A stretch of DNA of 64,000 bases from Candidatus Zhuqueibacterota bacterium (GTDB lineage Bacteria > Zhuqueibacterota > Zhuqueibacteria > Oceanimicrobiales > Oceanimicrobiaceae), in assembly GCA_029262055.1 (NCBI GenBank), contig JAJDAD010000002.1:1-64000 (forward strand), read 5' to 3'. A program made the translations under genes and the position numbers. Positions 43,194 to 51,448 of this stretch are shown here, piece after piece. The notes under the pieces were generated by a model. The model ran no database searches, was not told where the DNA came from, and saw nothing but the letters and a program-made list of their open reading frames with translations. The first letter of the stretch is position 1. Every line of letters starts with the position of its first letter.

Positions 43194-43862
43194 ATGAAAA
43201 GTCTCTGCGCCTTATTCGTACTATTCTGTTTCTTAAGCGTCCCGGCAGCCTCCGATGCTCAGTGGGCGGTAAGCCCGCACGTCGTGATTTCAATTCCGAG
43301 CAACGATTTTGCCAATGTGGACCAAACCGGTGGCGGATTTGGCGTCAAAGTCATTCGACAGACCACTGCCTTGAGTGGTGCTCTCGGGCTTCGCGGGGAC
43401 TTTGCGTTTCTCACTTATGGCAAGAAGACGACGTTGGTTCGTGATGCTTTGACTCTGAATGTCATCCCAATTGAGTCGCGCAACGAAGGGTTTCGCCTGA
43501 CCTTTGGCCCGCAGTACAGCATCGGCGGCCGCGGCCTTAAGTTTCAATTGGGTGCGAATGGTGGCTTGTATTTTTATCGGACCAATATCACGGCCCGCTT
43601 TTTCAACCCGGTGGCCGGCCGGAGGGATTTCCTGTCGAATTCAGAAGGTAACAACTGGGCGTTGGGCTGGAATATAGAGGGTGGCCTGCAGTATGATATA
43701 GGTCTTGGCCCCTGGCTTGACCTGGCCTTGGAGTACCAAACCATACATAACCTGCCGGAGTCAGTGGAAGACAACACAGTGGAAGATGCGCCGCCGGTTC
43801 CCGACATCACCGCACACGAGTTTACAATAAAAATTGGTGTTATTTTCTTCCTGGGAAGGTAG
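43194..43862 (+). CDS. Predicted outer-membrane beta-barrel protein
   Basis: The 222-residue protein has a signal peptide cut near SDAQWA. The mature chain is made of alternating amphipathic strands with many Gly, Phe and Tyr residues and short turns, for example FGVKVIRQT, LGLRGDFAFLTY, FRLTFGPQYSIGGRG and AHEFTIKIGVIFFLGR. The final strand ends in a large hydrophobic residue region before GR. This matches small outer-membrane beta-barrels of eight or so strands. Function unknown. It is the only + strand gene between 40 and 54 kb, and has its own AT-rich promoter region. Confidence 0.78.
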   Translation: MKSLCALFVLFCFLSVPAASDAQWAVSPHVVISIPSNDFANVDQTGGGFGVKVIRQTTALSGALGLRGDFAFLTYGKKTTLVRDALTLNVIPIESRNEGFRLTFGPQYSIGGRGLKFQLGANGGLYFYRTNITARFFNPVAGRRDFLSNSEGNNWALGWNIEGGLQYDIGLGPWLDLALEYQTIHNLPESVEDNTVEDAPPVPDITAHEFTIKIGVIFFLGR

Positions 43863-43884
43863 TAGAGTTCTTTTCAGGCACGGG

Positions 43885-44463
43885 TCACTTGAAGGGTGAC
43901 TCAGGCTCCCGGCGAGTTATTTCAGCCCTAATCGTTGCCAGAATTCGAGACATCTGCTGAGTTTCGACCTCATCAACTGCGGCGTGCAGGGTCAGCGTAC
44001 GCCGCTCACCAAAAACCAATATGTTGCATCTACCCGGAACGAAGTTGTAGGCCTTGGGAAATCGGCCTTTCCAGTCAAGCAACACCCAGCGCTTTTTGTC
44101 TTCCGGGAACTTACTCCGCACAAGACCTTTCAGAAAAAACGGCACGCCCCGCAAATCGGCCAGGCCGATGAGGGTCGCCCTTCGCCGCTCACCACTGCGG
44201 GCCAGGGAGTCGCTCAGCGCCTTGCCCCAGGGCGAACTGAACTTGTTGCCCTTGCGGTCGGCTCCCAGCACAATGATGACTTGCGTATCCCAGCTCCGTT
44301 CGGTGTAGACCCGGTCAAACTGATCCTTTATCTTGAACTTAAGCAAGGCCGGATCGCCGGCGCGGGCCGCGGTAATGCTCCACAAGACACAAAACAGTAA
44401 GAACAGAAGCGTGCGTCTGGCAGTCAAGACAGATGATCCTTCGTATGGTTCTCTAACCTGCAT
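43885..44463 (-). CDS. Secreted thioredoxin-fold-like protein
   Basis: The 192-residue frame has a signal peptide (LLFLLFCVLWSITAARA) that starts after an unusual N-terminal tail, so the true start may be a downstream TTG. The mature part KFKIKDQFDRVYTERSW...QVIIVLGADRKG resembles the beginning of YtfJ/redoxin-like domains. The rest, with RWVLLDWKGRFPKAYNF, also fits a thioredoxin fold. There is no CxxC, only one Cys near GRCNILVF. So a redox role is uncertain. It is convergent with the barrel gene. Confidence 0.55.
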   Translation of the reverse strand: MQVREPYEGSSVLTARRTLLFLLFCVLWSITAARAGDPALLKFKIKDQFDRVYTERSWDTQVIIVLGADRKGNKFSSPWGKALSDSLARSGERRRATLIGLADLRGVPFFLKGLVRSKFPEDKKRWVLLDWKGRFPKAYNFVPGRCNILVFGERRTLTLHAAVDEVETQQMSRILATIRAEITRREPESPFK

Positions 44464-44626
44464 GATTCATAAGGGGCCTTCGCTGTCATCCTGGAAGTAC
44501 CTTTTTGGTAAAATCCGTACCCGTTGAGCGCTACCCCACACGTTCCAAAAGGATTCCTCCTGAATGACTGCGGTTGTTAGATTTGTGCTCAATGCAGATC
44601 TATGAATCATTCAGGCTAGATGAAAC

Positions 44627-45568
44627 TTAAGCACCCCGGCTGATTCTGGAGTACTCGACAGCGATTTGTGCACCAAGCTCCGCGTTGTTGAGCACGAGGG
44701 CGACATTGGCGTCCAGGCTCGCGCCAGCGGTTACCTTTTCGACCTCCGCCAGCAGGAAAGGCGTGACCTCTTTTCCGCTAACACCTTGCCGTGCCGCCTC
44801 CCGCAGGGCGCCGTCGATGGCATTTTTGACGGTATCCGCATCCATTTCAAATTTGGCCGGAATCGGGTTTGCGATGACCACACCACCGCGCAGGCCGAGG
44901 TCCCACTTGTGCCGCAGGGTCCTGGCGATGGCCGCGGGTGAATCGAAGCGGTAGTCAACCCGGAAATCGCTGCTGCGCGTGTAAAAGGCCGGGAAGTCGT
45001 CGCTCCCGACCCCCAGCACTGGAACACCGTGGGTTTCGAGGTGTTCGAGAGTGAGTCCGATATCCAGGATTGCCTTTGCGCCGGCACACACAACTGCGAC
45101 GTCCGTTTGCGCCAGCTCCAACAGGTCGGCGGAAACATCCATGGTTTGCCCGGCCCCGCGATGCACCCCCCCGATACCTCCCGTCACAAAGAGAGAGATA
45201 CCGGCCAGGCTGGCGATGAACATCGTGCTGGCGACCGTGGTGGCGCCGTTTAGTTTTTGTGTGATGGCTGCGGGTAGATCGCGGCGGCTCACTTTGGCAA
45301 AGTCAGTTGAGTTCGCGACCTGCTCCAGTTGCTCAGCGTTCAGGCCGGCCACCAGCTCTCCGTTTAGAATCGCGACCGTGGCAGGGATCGCTCCGTGCTC
45401 ACGGATTTTTTCCTCAACCTGCTTTGCGGTTTTCAGGTTGCTGGGATACGGCATACCATGTGCTATGATGGTAGATTCCAGAGCGACTACGGGGCGGCCA
45501 TCAGCGATCGCATCTGCAACTTCAGGAGAGAGCTTTAGCTGATTCACTGTTGCTGAAACTTTAGGCAT
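44627..45568 (-). CDS. psuG: Pseudouridine-5'-phosphate glycosidase
   Basis: The 313-residue protein has the hallmark segments of PsuG: ALESTIIAHGMPYPSNL near residue 30, KVSRRDLPAAI, VTGGIGGVHRGAG (metal and phosphate region), VVCAGAKAILDIG with the catalytic Lys, LGVGSDDFPAFYTRSS, and IANPIP. It splits pseudouridine 5'-phosphate into uracil and ribose 5-phosphate, used in pseudouridine salvage. The usual partner, the pseudouridine kinase PsuK, is not next to it. Confidence 0.93.
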   Translation of the reverse strand: MPKVSATVNQLKLSPEVADAIADGRPVVALESTIIAHGMPYPSNLKTAKQVEEKIREHGAIPATVAILNGELVAGLNAEQLEQVANSTDFAKVSRRDLPAAITQKLNGATTVASTMFIASLAGISLFVTGGIGGVHRGAGQTMDVSADLLELAQTDVAVVCAGAKAILDIGLTLEHLETHGVPVLGVGSDDFPAFYTRSSDFRVDYRFDSPAAIARTLRHKWDLGLRGGVVIANPIPAKFEMDADTVKNAIDGALREAARQGVSGKEVTPFLLAEVEKVTAGASLDANVALVLNNAELGAQIAVEYSRISRGA

Positions 45569-45746
45569 CGTTTCCTCTGGTCTCGCGCACGGGGTGGAGC
45601 CGGACTGCTGTCATTTCAGTTTCCTCTTCGAAAATACGCCCGGACGTAAGCGCCTGTTTCTTTCCAGCGGAGTTGCTTAATAGGCGCCAACGATTATCGA
45701 GTCCGAAAGCCACCGGAGAGAGTCAACACCCATTACATTAATAATG

Positions 45747-46037
45747 TCAGGAGCCAAAAACAATGCGTTTGATAAACTGTATGACCCTTTCTATGAACAC
45801 ATAGCGACCTAATGTAGCGTTCAACGAGGACATTTGACTGTTGTTACATTGGTAGCTAGACTCAGATACTATCTGTGAAACGATGTTGCTCACACAGCGG
45901 CAATCCAGGGCATAGGTTGCAGATGTAACAGGCATGTCCGACGCCGCACTGCCGTTATGCGAAGAATCAAGCGTGGCAGGCACAAAACCCAAAATAGCAC
46001 TTAACAGAAGTCTGAGATGATGGATGAACTGAATCAT
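45747..46037 (-). CDS. Small secreted protein downstream of thiaminase
   Basis: The ATG at 46037 has GAGGAG five bases upstream, so this 96-residue frame is probably real. An N-terminal hydrophobic stretch (LRLLLSAILGFVPATL) resembles a signal peptide. The mature part has three Cys (DCRC and YQC) and ends with a hydrophobic/basic segment. I do not recognise a family. It is the last of three - strand genes beginning with thiaminase (47875), and may belong to that group. Confidence 0.5.
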   Translation of the reverse strand: MIQFIHHLRLLLSAILGFVPATLDSSHNGSAASDMPVTSATYALDCRCVSNIVSQIVSESSYQCNNSQMSSLNATLGRYVFIERVIQFIKRIVFGS

Positions 46038-46070
46038 GTTTACTCCTCTACCTGAAACAAAGTATGTTTC

Positions 46071-46316
46071 TCAAAAGCTTCTTAGTGCGTTTTGGACAGT
46101 GGTGATTACATTTGCTAGTTTTGTTTCATCAACTTCCAGCCAACTCCGATTTGTTTGACCCGTCGTGTCGCTATAAGTTTGAACCAGGAGATTTGCATGC
46201 TCCAACCATTTCGAAACAATAACGGCAGTGGCTTGGTTGACAATAAGAGCGCCCTGTTCATCTCTGGTCATCCCGGCGGATGGAACTGTGGGTAGTGTGA
46301 ATGTTACGTTCTGCAT
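46071..46316 (-). CDS. Small conserved-looking protein downstream of thiaminase
   Basis: The ATG at 46316 has the strong ribosome site AAGGAGG six bases upstream. The 81-residue product has no Cys, no signal peptide and no membrane segment. It looks like a small soluble alpha/beta protein (RDEQGALIVNQATAVIVSKWLEHANLLVQ, then two helices). I do not recognise a family. It lies between the thiaminase gene and the small secreted protein, 33 bases from the latter. Its size and position would fit an accessory or immunity-type protein, but this is inference. Confidence 0.55.
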   Translation of the reverse strand: MQNVTFTLPTVPSAGMTRDEQGALIVNQATAVIVSKWLEHANLLVQTYSDTTGQTNRSWLEVDETKLANVITTVQNALRSF

Positions 46317-46507
46317 TTGGTGCCTCCTTAGGATTAGTTTGTAAAACCGACTGTTTCCAAATTACATTAGGTCGCTGCGGTGTGGCTTAGGACCACCCGG
46401 CCCTGATCCGATCAAGTTTTCGCGAAACTTCCAGGCCAGGAATGCGCACCAGCCGCAGTATCCGTTGAACCCGAATACTAGAGGACAGCCCCTGACAAGT
46501 CGTGGGA

Positions 46508-47875
46508 TCAATATTTAGTGGCTTGTGCCCTTACTGCACCACAATCACACTCGCAGACAGACATTTGCCCCGGTAAAGTGGTTGTCCATTGCCCGTTCCA
46601 ACCACCGTAGTCCTGGCAGACGTCGGGGCATTCTTGTTGGGCGTCACTGTTGCTCCAGATCGGACCGGCCTCGATATCGCAGTAGCATTGGGCATCGGCC
46701 AGCACCATACTCTTAATGTTTGATTTCATACTTTGCAGCCAAGTACGCGAATCTTTTCCCAGGTTGAAAAGGATCGGTTGCACGCCGGTGACCATCGCAT
46801 ACATCTGTTTGTATATCGGGAAGTCTGCGCCAAGTTGCTGGAAGACCGTATGCCGCACAGGCATCAAATACTGGGGCCCGTTCGATCCGTCTGCTCCGAA
46901 ACATTGCACGATAACGTCGGTCGAGGTGATCAGGTTAGCGAGGGCGATTGCCAGGGGTGTATTTCCTCGACTTTGTGTTGCCGGGTGAATGCCGACCAGA
47001 TCGCCGTAAAACAACGGTCTTTTGTTGCCGTCAGCATTGTCGGACCAGGGCATGGGCTTCATAGCAATGTTGTTGAGCTGCGTTGGCGCCAACTCCGACA
47101 TCGATTCCGTAAAACCAACATAAGCTCGGCCAACCCCCTGGTTGAACCAATCGGCGCGCTGATAGGCAGCCCCTTCATATAAGGCATTTTTGAAACTGGA
47201 GGTAGCCAGGGCAGAGCGCAGATAAGAAATGGCGGTTTTGTCGACTTGTCCAGGATTCTGCGGCAATGAGACGGGAAACTGGTTCAGGCGCTCATGTACG
47301 CTTTCGACGTAATTGCACGCGTTAGTCGTGCCGCCGGAGAAGTCCAGCATCAGCCCGACGTCCTTTTCAGGCGTTTCCCCATAATAGACACAACTGCCGA
47401 TGGCTGAGGTGACGTCCTGCAGGGTGTTGGCATTGGCCAGGGCGGCATCGGTTTTATGATAGAACAAGATGCTGCCGCATCCCAACTGCGGCATGGCATA
47501 AACAAGATTGTTTGCCACGATGCCTGTGGCCGCGTAGTCGAGCAGGTCGTCAAATTCATTAACCCGGCTCTTCGGTAAGGCAGTCAGCCAGTTCCGGGAT
47601 TTGAAATAATCCAGAAAAATGGCATCAAAAACGTAGACATCAAAGCTGGCATCCGGGTTGGTGGAATAACCGCCGTCCCAGCCATCGACCCACTCTATGC
47701 TCACGTCAGGCTGGACTCTCTGCCATTCCGCAGCGATCACCTTTTTGAATTGCTCCAGCCTTGGAACATATGGATAGAGCGCGACTTTCAGAGACTTTGA
47801 CAGAGCTTCTTCGGGTACAAAGAGCAGGCAGGTAAATACAAGCAAGCAGGAATGAAACATTCTCCACATCTTCAT
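46508..47875 (-). CDS. Secreted thiaminase I with C-terminal mannan-binding-lectin-like domain
   Basis: The 455-residue protein has a signal peptide to about residue 26. Residues 28-395 match thiaminase I, which has a periplasmic-binding-protein fold: LKVALYPYVPRLEQF, DVYVFDAIFLDYF, GGTTNACNYVESV, WFNQGVGRAYVGFTESM and SRTWLQSMK. The catalytic Cys is probably Cys133 in MPQLGCGSILFYHK, and the general base Glu257 in FTESMS. It cleaves thiamine at the methylene bridge and transfers the pyrimidine to a nucleophile. The tail (about 398-448) has the pattern AGPIWSNSDAQ...CP..C...WNGQWTTTLPGQMSVCEC, as in the MVL mannan-binding lectin domain. I infer secretion and glycan targeting. Confidence 0.82.
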   Translation of the reverse strand: MKMWRMFHSCLLVFTCLLFVPEEALSKSLKVALYPYVPRLEQFKKVIAAEWQRVQPDVSIEWVDGWDGGYSTNPDASFDVYVFDAIFLDYFKSRNWLTALPKSRVNEFDDLLDYAATGIVANNLVYAMPQLGCGSILFYHKTDAALANANTLQDVTSAIGSCVYYGETPEKDVGLMLDFSGGTTNACNYVESVHERLNQFPVSLPQNPGQVDKTAISYLRSALATSSFKNALYEGAAYQRADWFNQGVGRAYVGFTESMSELAPTQLNNIAMKPMPWSDNADGNKRPLFYGDLVGIHPATQSRGNTPLAIALANLITSTDVIVQCFGADGSNGPQYLMPVRHTVFQQLGADFPIYKQMYAMVTGVQPILFNLGKDSRTWLQSMKSNIKSMVLADAQCYCDIEAGPIWSNSDAQQECPDVCQDYGGWNGQWTTTLPGQMSVCECDCGAVRAQATKY

Positions 47876-47998
47876 TAGAGGCCTCCCATTTTGTTCTCAT
47901 TCTTATCAAAGGCACAAAGTAATTGCGTCATGCACTCATCTTTCATGCCTCATTGATTCTCGATAAGTATTCCGCGCACGCCTGGTTCGAGCTTGCAT

Positions 47999-48451
47999 CT
48001 ATTCCGATTTTTTGATACTGGAATCATAACAAACAAATTCGACAGTATTTCCTTCCGGATCGCTGATGTATAGTGAGCGCCACCCAACCCATTCAAACAA
48101 TTTCGTTTCCACCGAGAGGCCGAGTTGCTCTAAACGGTTGTGCTCACGTTCATACTCCTCCAGGTCAATTTCAAATGCCAGGTGATCGAGGGTCGAGTGA
48201 GCCTGACTTACACCATGGGGTGTTGATTTCTGAATCTGGGCACCAGTTTGCTTTTCACTTCTGTCAAATAACACAAGGGCCTGCGGATGACCTTCGTAAC
48301 CGTCAGCAATGCGGAAAAAAACTGCCTTCGGGAACCGCTTGAACACCTCTAAACCTATTACCTCTTCATAGAATTTCTGCATCTTACCCAGATCATTGAC
48401 ACGGAGTGCAATCTCTCCGATGGCTTTCACTGCTGTGGGACGTCGATTCAT
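47999..48451 (-). CDS. VOC-family glyoxalase/dioxygenase-like protein
   Basis: The 150-residue protein is a single vicinal-oxygen-chelate domain: EIALRVNDLGKMQKFYEEVIGLEVFKRF, then HSTLDHLAFEIDLEEYE and YISDPEGNTVEF, the standard module pattern. Metal ligands could be Glu/His in AIGEIALRV, DHLAFEI and TVEFVC. Reactions in the family include glyoxalase I, dioxygenases and fosfomycin resistance, so the substrate is open. It is followed by no obvious partner gene. Confidence 0.85.
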   Translation of the reverse strand: MNRRPTAVKAIGEIALRVNDLGKMQKFYEEVIGLEVFKRFPKAVFFRIADGYEGHPQALVLFDRSEKQTGAQIQKSTPHGVSQAHSTLDHLAFEIDLEEYEREHNRLEQLGLSVETKLFEWVGWRSLYISDPEGNTVEFVCYDSSIKKSE

Positions 48452-48657
48452 TATTCTTTCCTGGTCGTGATAATGGCATCAGCTTTGAATGTATAACATG
48501 GGCGTCAGTCGATCAACCGCATCAGACTAATCTGGAAAATTGAAAATGAGCTTCAAACGCACCCTAAAACCGACTTGAAGATCGCAGCGGTTTAGTCGGG
48601 TGCACGCAAGGCTAGGCAATAGCTGATAGAGATCAGTTCGTGAGCTATTCGTGCAAA

Positions 48658-49824
48658 TCAAAAAAAGACTCCTAGCTTTAGGAGCCGGATTTCCTTTAAA
48701 GAGCTGTCGCAATCTGGCCATCGTACAAATGTCACAACTCTGCCGTTGTTACTGATACTGGGTGTAACATCGTTCTCTACGCTGTCTGTAAGCCGGTCGA
48801 AGTCTGTCCCATCAGTTCTTATTCTGTAGATATTAAGTGGGTCAGAGAAGCTAATGCTCCCGCTGAAAACAATCCACTCACCATTCTGGCTTATGTTATA
48901 ATCGAAAACGATTAGGGGCTGAGTTTCTTCCAACAGATCAGCAGGCGTGCCTGCAGCCAAGTCAATAACCTTGAGACTCCAATCAGAGGCAAAAACAACA
49001 TGAGATCCGTCACTACTAATAATTGGATATATTATTCCTAAGATATTTGATTCACAAATGGGAAAGTCGCCTTCTCGAAATTCAGCAATCAAATTCCCTT
49101 CAATTTCGGATGGCGGTCCCAAACCAAGGTGATTCAACATAATCTTAAAGTGCTGCCGCTGCAGAAAATCATCCCCGGCACCCGGATTCTCGGTTTCCAC
49201 ATGTTCAACGTAAACGACCTTTCGACCATTGCTGACGGTTGGTCCTTTTTGCCACGCAGTGTCATCGGTGATAGTCAAACCTTGGCCAAATCCAGGTATG
49301 GTATAATTGATCTCCCATTCGTTCTGATTGCTGGCTGACGGAGGTGCTGGCGTTTTGATAAAAACAAAATGACTGCCGTTACCGCTCATCCAAGGTTTCC
49401 ATGCTGAGCTCGCATCAGGCAACGTCGTTACTTGACCTTCAGGTGAGGTGCCAAGAAGCTGAACAGTATACAATTCAAATGAGCCATCCGAAGTAATGCC
49501 GTTAAAACAAATCAGATAGTTGGCAAATAATGGCATTAACTCTGTTACAGTGATATGATTAGTGGCGACTGCAATTTCGCTACGTTGAACCGTAGGCGCA
49601 CCATCTTCAGCAGGTATGGTAAAAATGCGATTGCCATCACTGGTCTTTCTCATGAAAGCAATATGAGCACCATCTGGAGTTACAGTCGGCCAGTCATCAC
49701 GCATGGTGTTATCGGTAAGAGCTATTCTGGTGATACCAAATAGCTGCGGCCTCAATATGACAATCGTAATCCCTAAGACGACAACGGTGATGCCGACAAA
49801 GATTATTGGTCTCAGAGCTTTCAT
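48658..49824 (-). CDS. TolB/PD40-type beta-propeller protein with N-terminal membrane anchor
   Basis: The start is the ATG at 49824 (388 residues), preceded by GAGGAGGAAGAT; the longer frame to 50256 has no sensible N-terminus. The N-terminal MKALRPIIFVGITVVVLGITIVIL is an anchor or signal. The rest is a set of PD40/WD40-like TolB repeats: DDWPTVTPDGAHIAFMRKT, WMSGNGSHFVFIKT, ISSDGSHVVFASDW, ISQNGEWIVFSG and ISNNGRVVTFVRW. The fold is a six-bladed propeller in the envelope, typically a protein-interaction module. Unlike TolB itself no Tol-Pal genes are near. Confidence 0.78.
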   Translation of the reverse strand: MKALRPIIFVGITVVVLGITIVILRPQLFGITRIALTDNTMRDDWPTVTPDGAHIAFMRKTSDGNRIFTIPAEDGAPTVQRSEIAVATNHITVTELMPLFANYLICFNGITSDGSFELYTVQLLGTSPEGQVTTLPDASSAWKPWMSGNGSHFVFIKTPAPPSASNQNEWEINYTIPGFGQGLTITDDTAWQKGPTVSNGRKVVYVEHVETENPGAGDDFLQRQHFKIMLNHLGLGPPSEIEGNLIAEFREGDFPICESNILGIIYPIISSDGSHVVFASDWSLKVIDLAAGTPADLLEETQPLIVFDYNISQNGEWIVFSGSISFSDPLNIYRIRTDGTDFDRLTDSVENDVTPSISNNGRVVTFVRWPDCDSSLKEIRLLKLGVFF

Positions 49825-50173
49825 ATCTTCCTCCTCGTTTACATTCAACAATTCAGAATAAGAAGCGACTTCAATGAAATGCGATAGAGAAACTCTACGC
49901 CTGACGAAGACGCGCGTTTTATTGCGTCGACTACGTAATCCACTACAACCGTTTGACACACTGCCAGGTAACTTGCTGGCCTGCCATAGATGACTGCTTT
50001 TGTCGCCGGACGAATTAAGGATTGGTATTTGAAAACAACTATCTGGCAACGAGCGACGCTTGCCAGACGACTTGCATATGAGAGTGGGCACGCCATACGA
50101 TATCCGGCAATCTCGGGTTTCCCTGCAGCTCGGGTTCGGGACATAGATACAATTCAGGGTCGTATGGAAATGT

Positions 50174-50275
50174 GGGGGGTTGGAAGTTTCTGCGGATCGG
50201 CGGTACAGGTAAGACCGCGCCTGGGAGCAGGGCATGCTTAGATTTGCTAACAACACCCATCTTCAAACCTCACCT
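50174..50275. repeat. Degenerate intergenic repeat, copy A
   Basis: This stretch, inside the 523-base gap 49825-50347, is about 100 bases and is related to 51151-51260. Shared blocks include a G-rich start followed by GAARTTTC, GGTA(A/C)(A/C)GGTAAG(A/C)CCGCGCC, and ACACCCAYC(T/A)TCAAACCTCACCT. The repeats run in the same direction and have diverged by substitutions and small indels. I see no ORF shared by both and no clear hairpin. The rest of the gap holds nothing recognisable. Confidence 0.6.
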
Positions 50276-50347
50276 AGTTTTGAAAGTGGTTATTTTAACT
50301 TACAAAAATTGTTACAGACGCGCAACGAATTTGTCGAAGCAATAAAT

Positions 50348-50752
50348 CTACAAGAATGCAATCGTTGGGTCTAGTTCCAACTGAATGGTAAAGGAAATCG
50401 TCTTGTCCCATCTCACTTTGCCAGAAGGGATAGAAACGGGAAACGTCCTTTCCACCTTGTCCCATTTGTTATTGCCGCTGTCACTATAGCTCGCGGCCTT
50501 GCAGGTGACTGGCACCGCATAGTTCTTAGGGATGTCCTCGAAATATATCTGGCCTGTTACCCCGGGCTGCCCAGACACTGGGCAAATTAACTTGTGATTC
50601 GAGCCGTCGTAGACTTGGATCGGCAGGCCAAGGCCAGATATGGAAGCTTCGATTTTCCCCACTTTGATGTCCGTTCCTGGCCAGAAGTACACCAGCACGA
50701 CAGCGATAATCATCGCAGCTATCGCAAGGTTAACGTATTTCCGGTTCTTCAT
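50348..50752 (-). CDS. Membrane-anchored hypothetical protein
   Basis: I chose the ATG at 50752 because AAGGAGG lies six bases upstream; this gives 134 residues. The N-terminus MKNRKYVNLAIAAMIIAVVLVYFW is an uncleaved membrane anchor. The rest (GLGLPIQVYDGSNHKLICPVSG, GQIYFEDIPKNYAVPVTC, GKVRWDKTISFTIQLEL) is beta-rich with two or three Cys, like a small Ig-like or carboxypeptidase-regulatory-like domain. It is flanked by the two degenerate repeats. Function unknown. Confidence 0.6.
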   Translation of the reverse strand: MKNRKYVNLAIAAMIIAVVLVYFWPGTDIKVGKIEASISGLGLPIQVYDGSNHKLICPVSGQPGVTGQIYFEDIPKNYAVPVTCKAASYSDSGNNKWDKVERTFPVSIPSGKVRWDKTISFTIQLELDPTIAFL

Positions 50753-50907
50753 GATGGCCCTCCTTCTCTCTTTTATAGAACTTTTGACACTACCCCACTG
50801 CCTCAAAACACCAAAGTCACGGAATTGAGATGGCTGTCTTACTTCGCTCACTTGGTGCTTGGGATGCGGTGGTCTAACGAGATTGTCGATCAAGTCCGGC
50901 CCGAATT

Positions 50908-50918
50908 CCCCCCCCCCC
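50908..50918. repeat. Run of eleven C residues
   Basis: An uninterrupted C11 homopolymer lies in the 696-base non-coding region 50753-51448. It is a natural hotspot for slippage and for sequencing error. There is no gene over it, so a phase-variation role is not supported. The rest of this gap holds the copy B repeat and nothing else I recognise. Confidence 0.8.
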
Positions 50919-51150
50919 AATGACGAGTTCCCTATTGGGCTTGTCAGCGACGATCTCAACCTGATTCACCATTCTATCACGATGTTTTTGATGCCTTCTC
51001 CCAAGAACTCCGAAGAGTGAACCTTTTCGACAGTCGCAACATATTGCCAGATGACTTCCCTATGGAAGTGTAGCGCATTCAGAATTTATCTACCGGGCTC
51101 CTGATTCCTTGGCAACCCTTGTACAAGACATGGGCAAGAATGACAGTCCT

Positions 51151-51260
51151 GGGGGAATTTCGATATTCGGACGCCCCGCTGGCAGCAGTACCGGTAAGCC
51201 CGCGCCTTGCAGTGGGGTTACTCGTAGAATTGCTGGAACACCCACCATCAAACCTCACCT
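51151..51260. repeat. Degenerate intergenic repeat, copy B
   Basis: This is the second copy of the repeat at 50174-50275, in the same orientation, 900 bases away, with matches in the blocks listed there. It lies between the anchored hypothetical gene and the transketolase-like gene. The two copies flank the 134-residue gene, as old direct repeats can after a duplication or insertion, but the divergence leaves this uncertain. Confidence 0.6.
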
Positions 51261-51448
51261 GCTCTTGCGTTGTACTATTAGGGTTGAAGAACCGGCAGCA
51301 GTCCATCACGGATCTGTGTTGTAGCCGGGGGCCGGTTCCTCATTTGTGATCGTAGAGGCAATCGTGCACCAGTGCTTGCCGGGTTGCACGATTTGTCCAG
51401 AGTCTTCGATTGGGGCCTACTGGCTACTGCTTTGTACAGGCCGCCGTG

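Noticed and set aside
49825-50256. N-terminal extension of the TolB-like gene to 50256
   Set aside because: The ribosome site GAGGAGGAAGAT and membrane anchor at 49824 decide the start. The extension overlaps the repeat.
50908-50918. Phase-variable C tract
   Set aside because: The run lies in non-coding sequence with no gene or promoter to switch, so a slippage or sequencing artefact is more likely.
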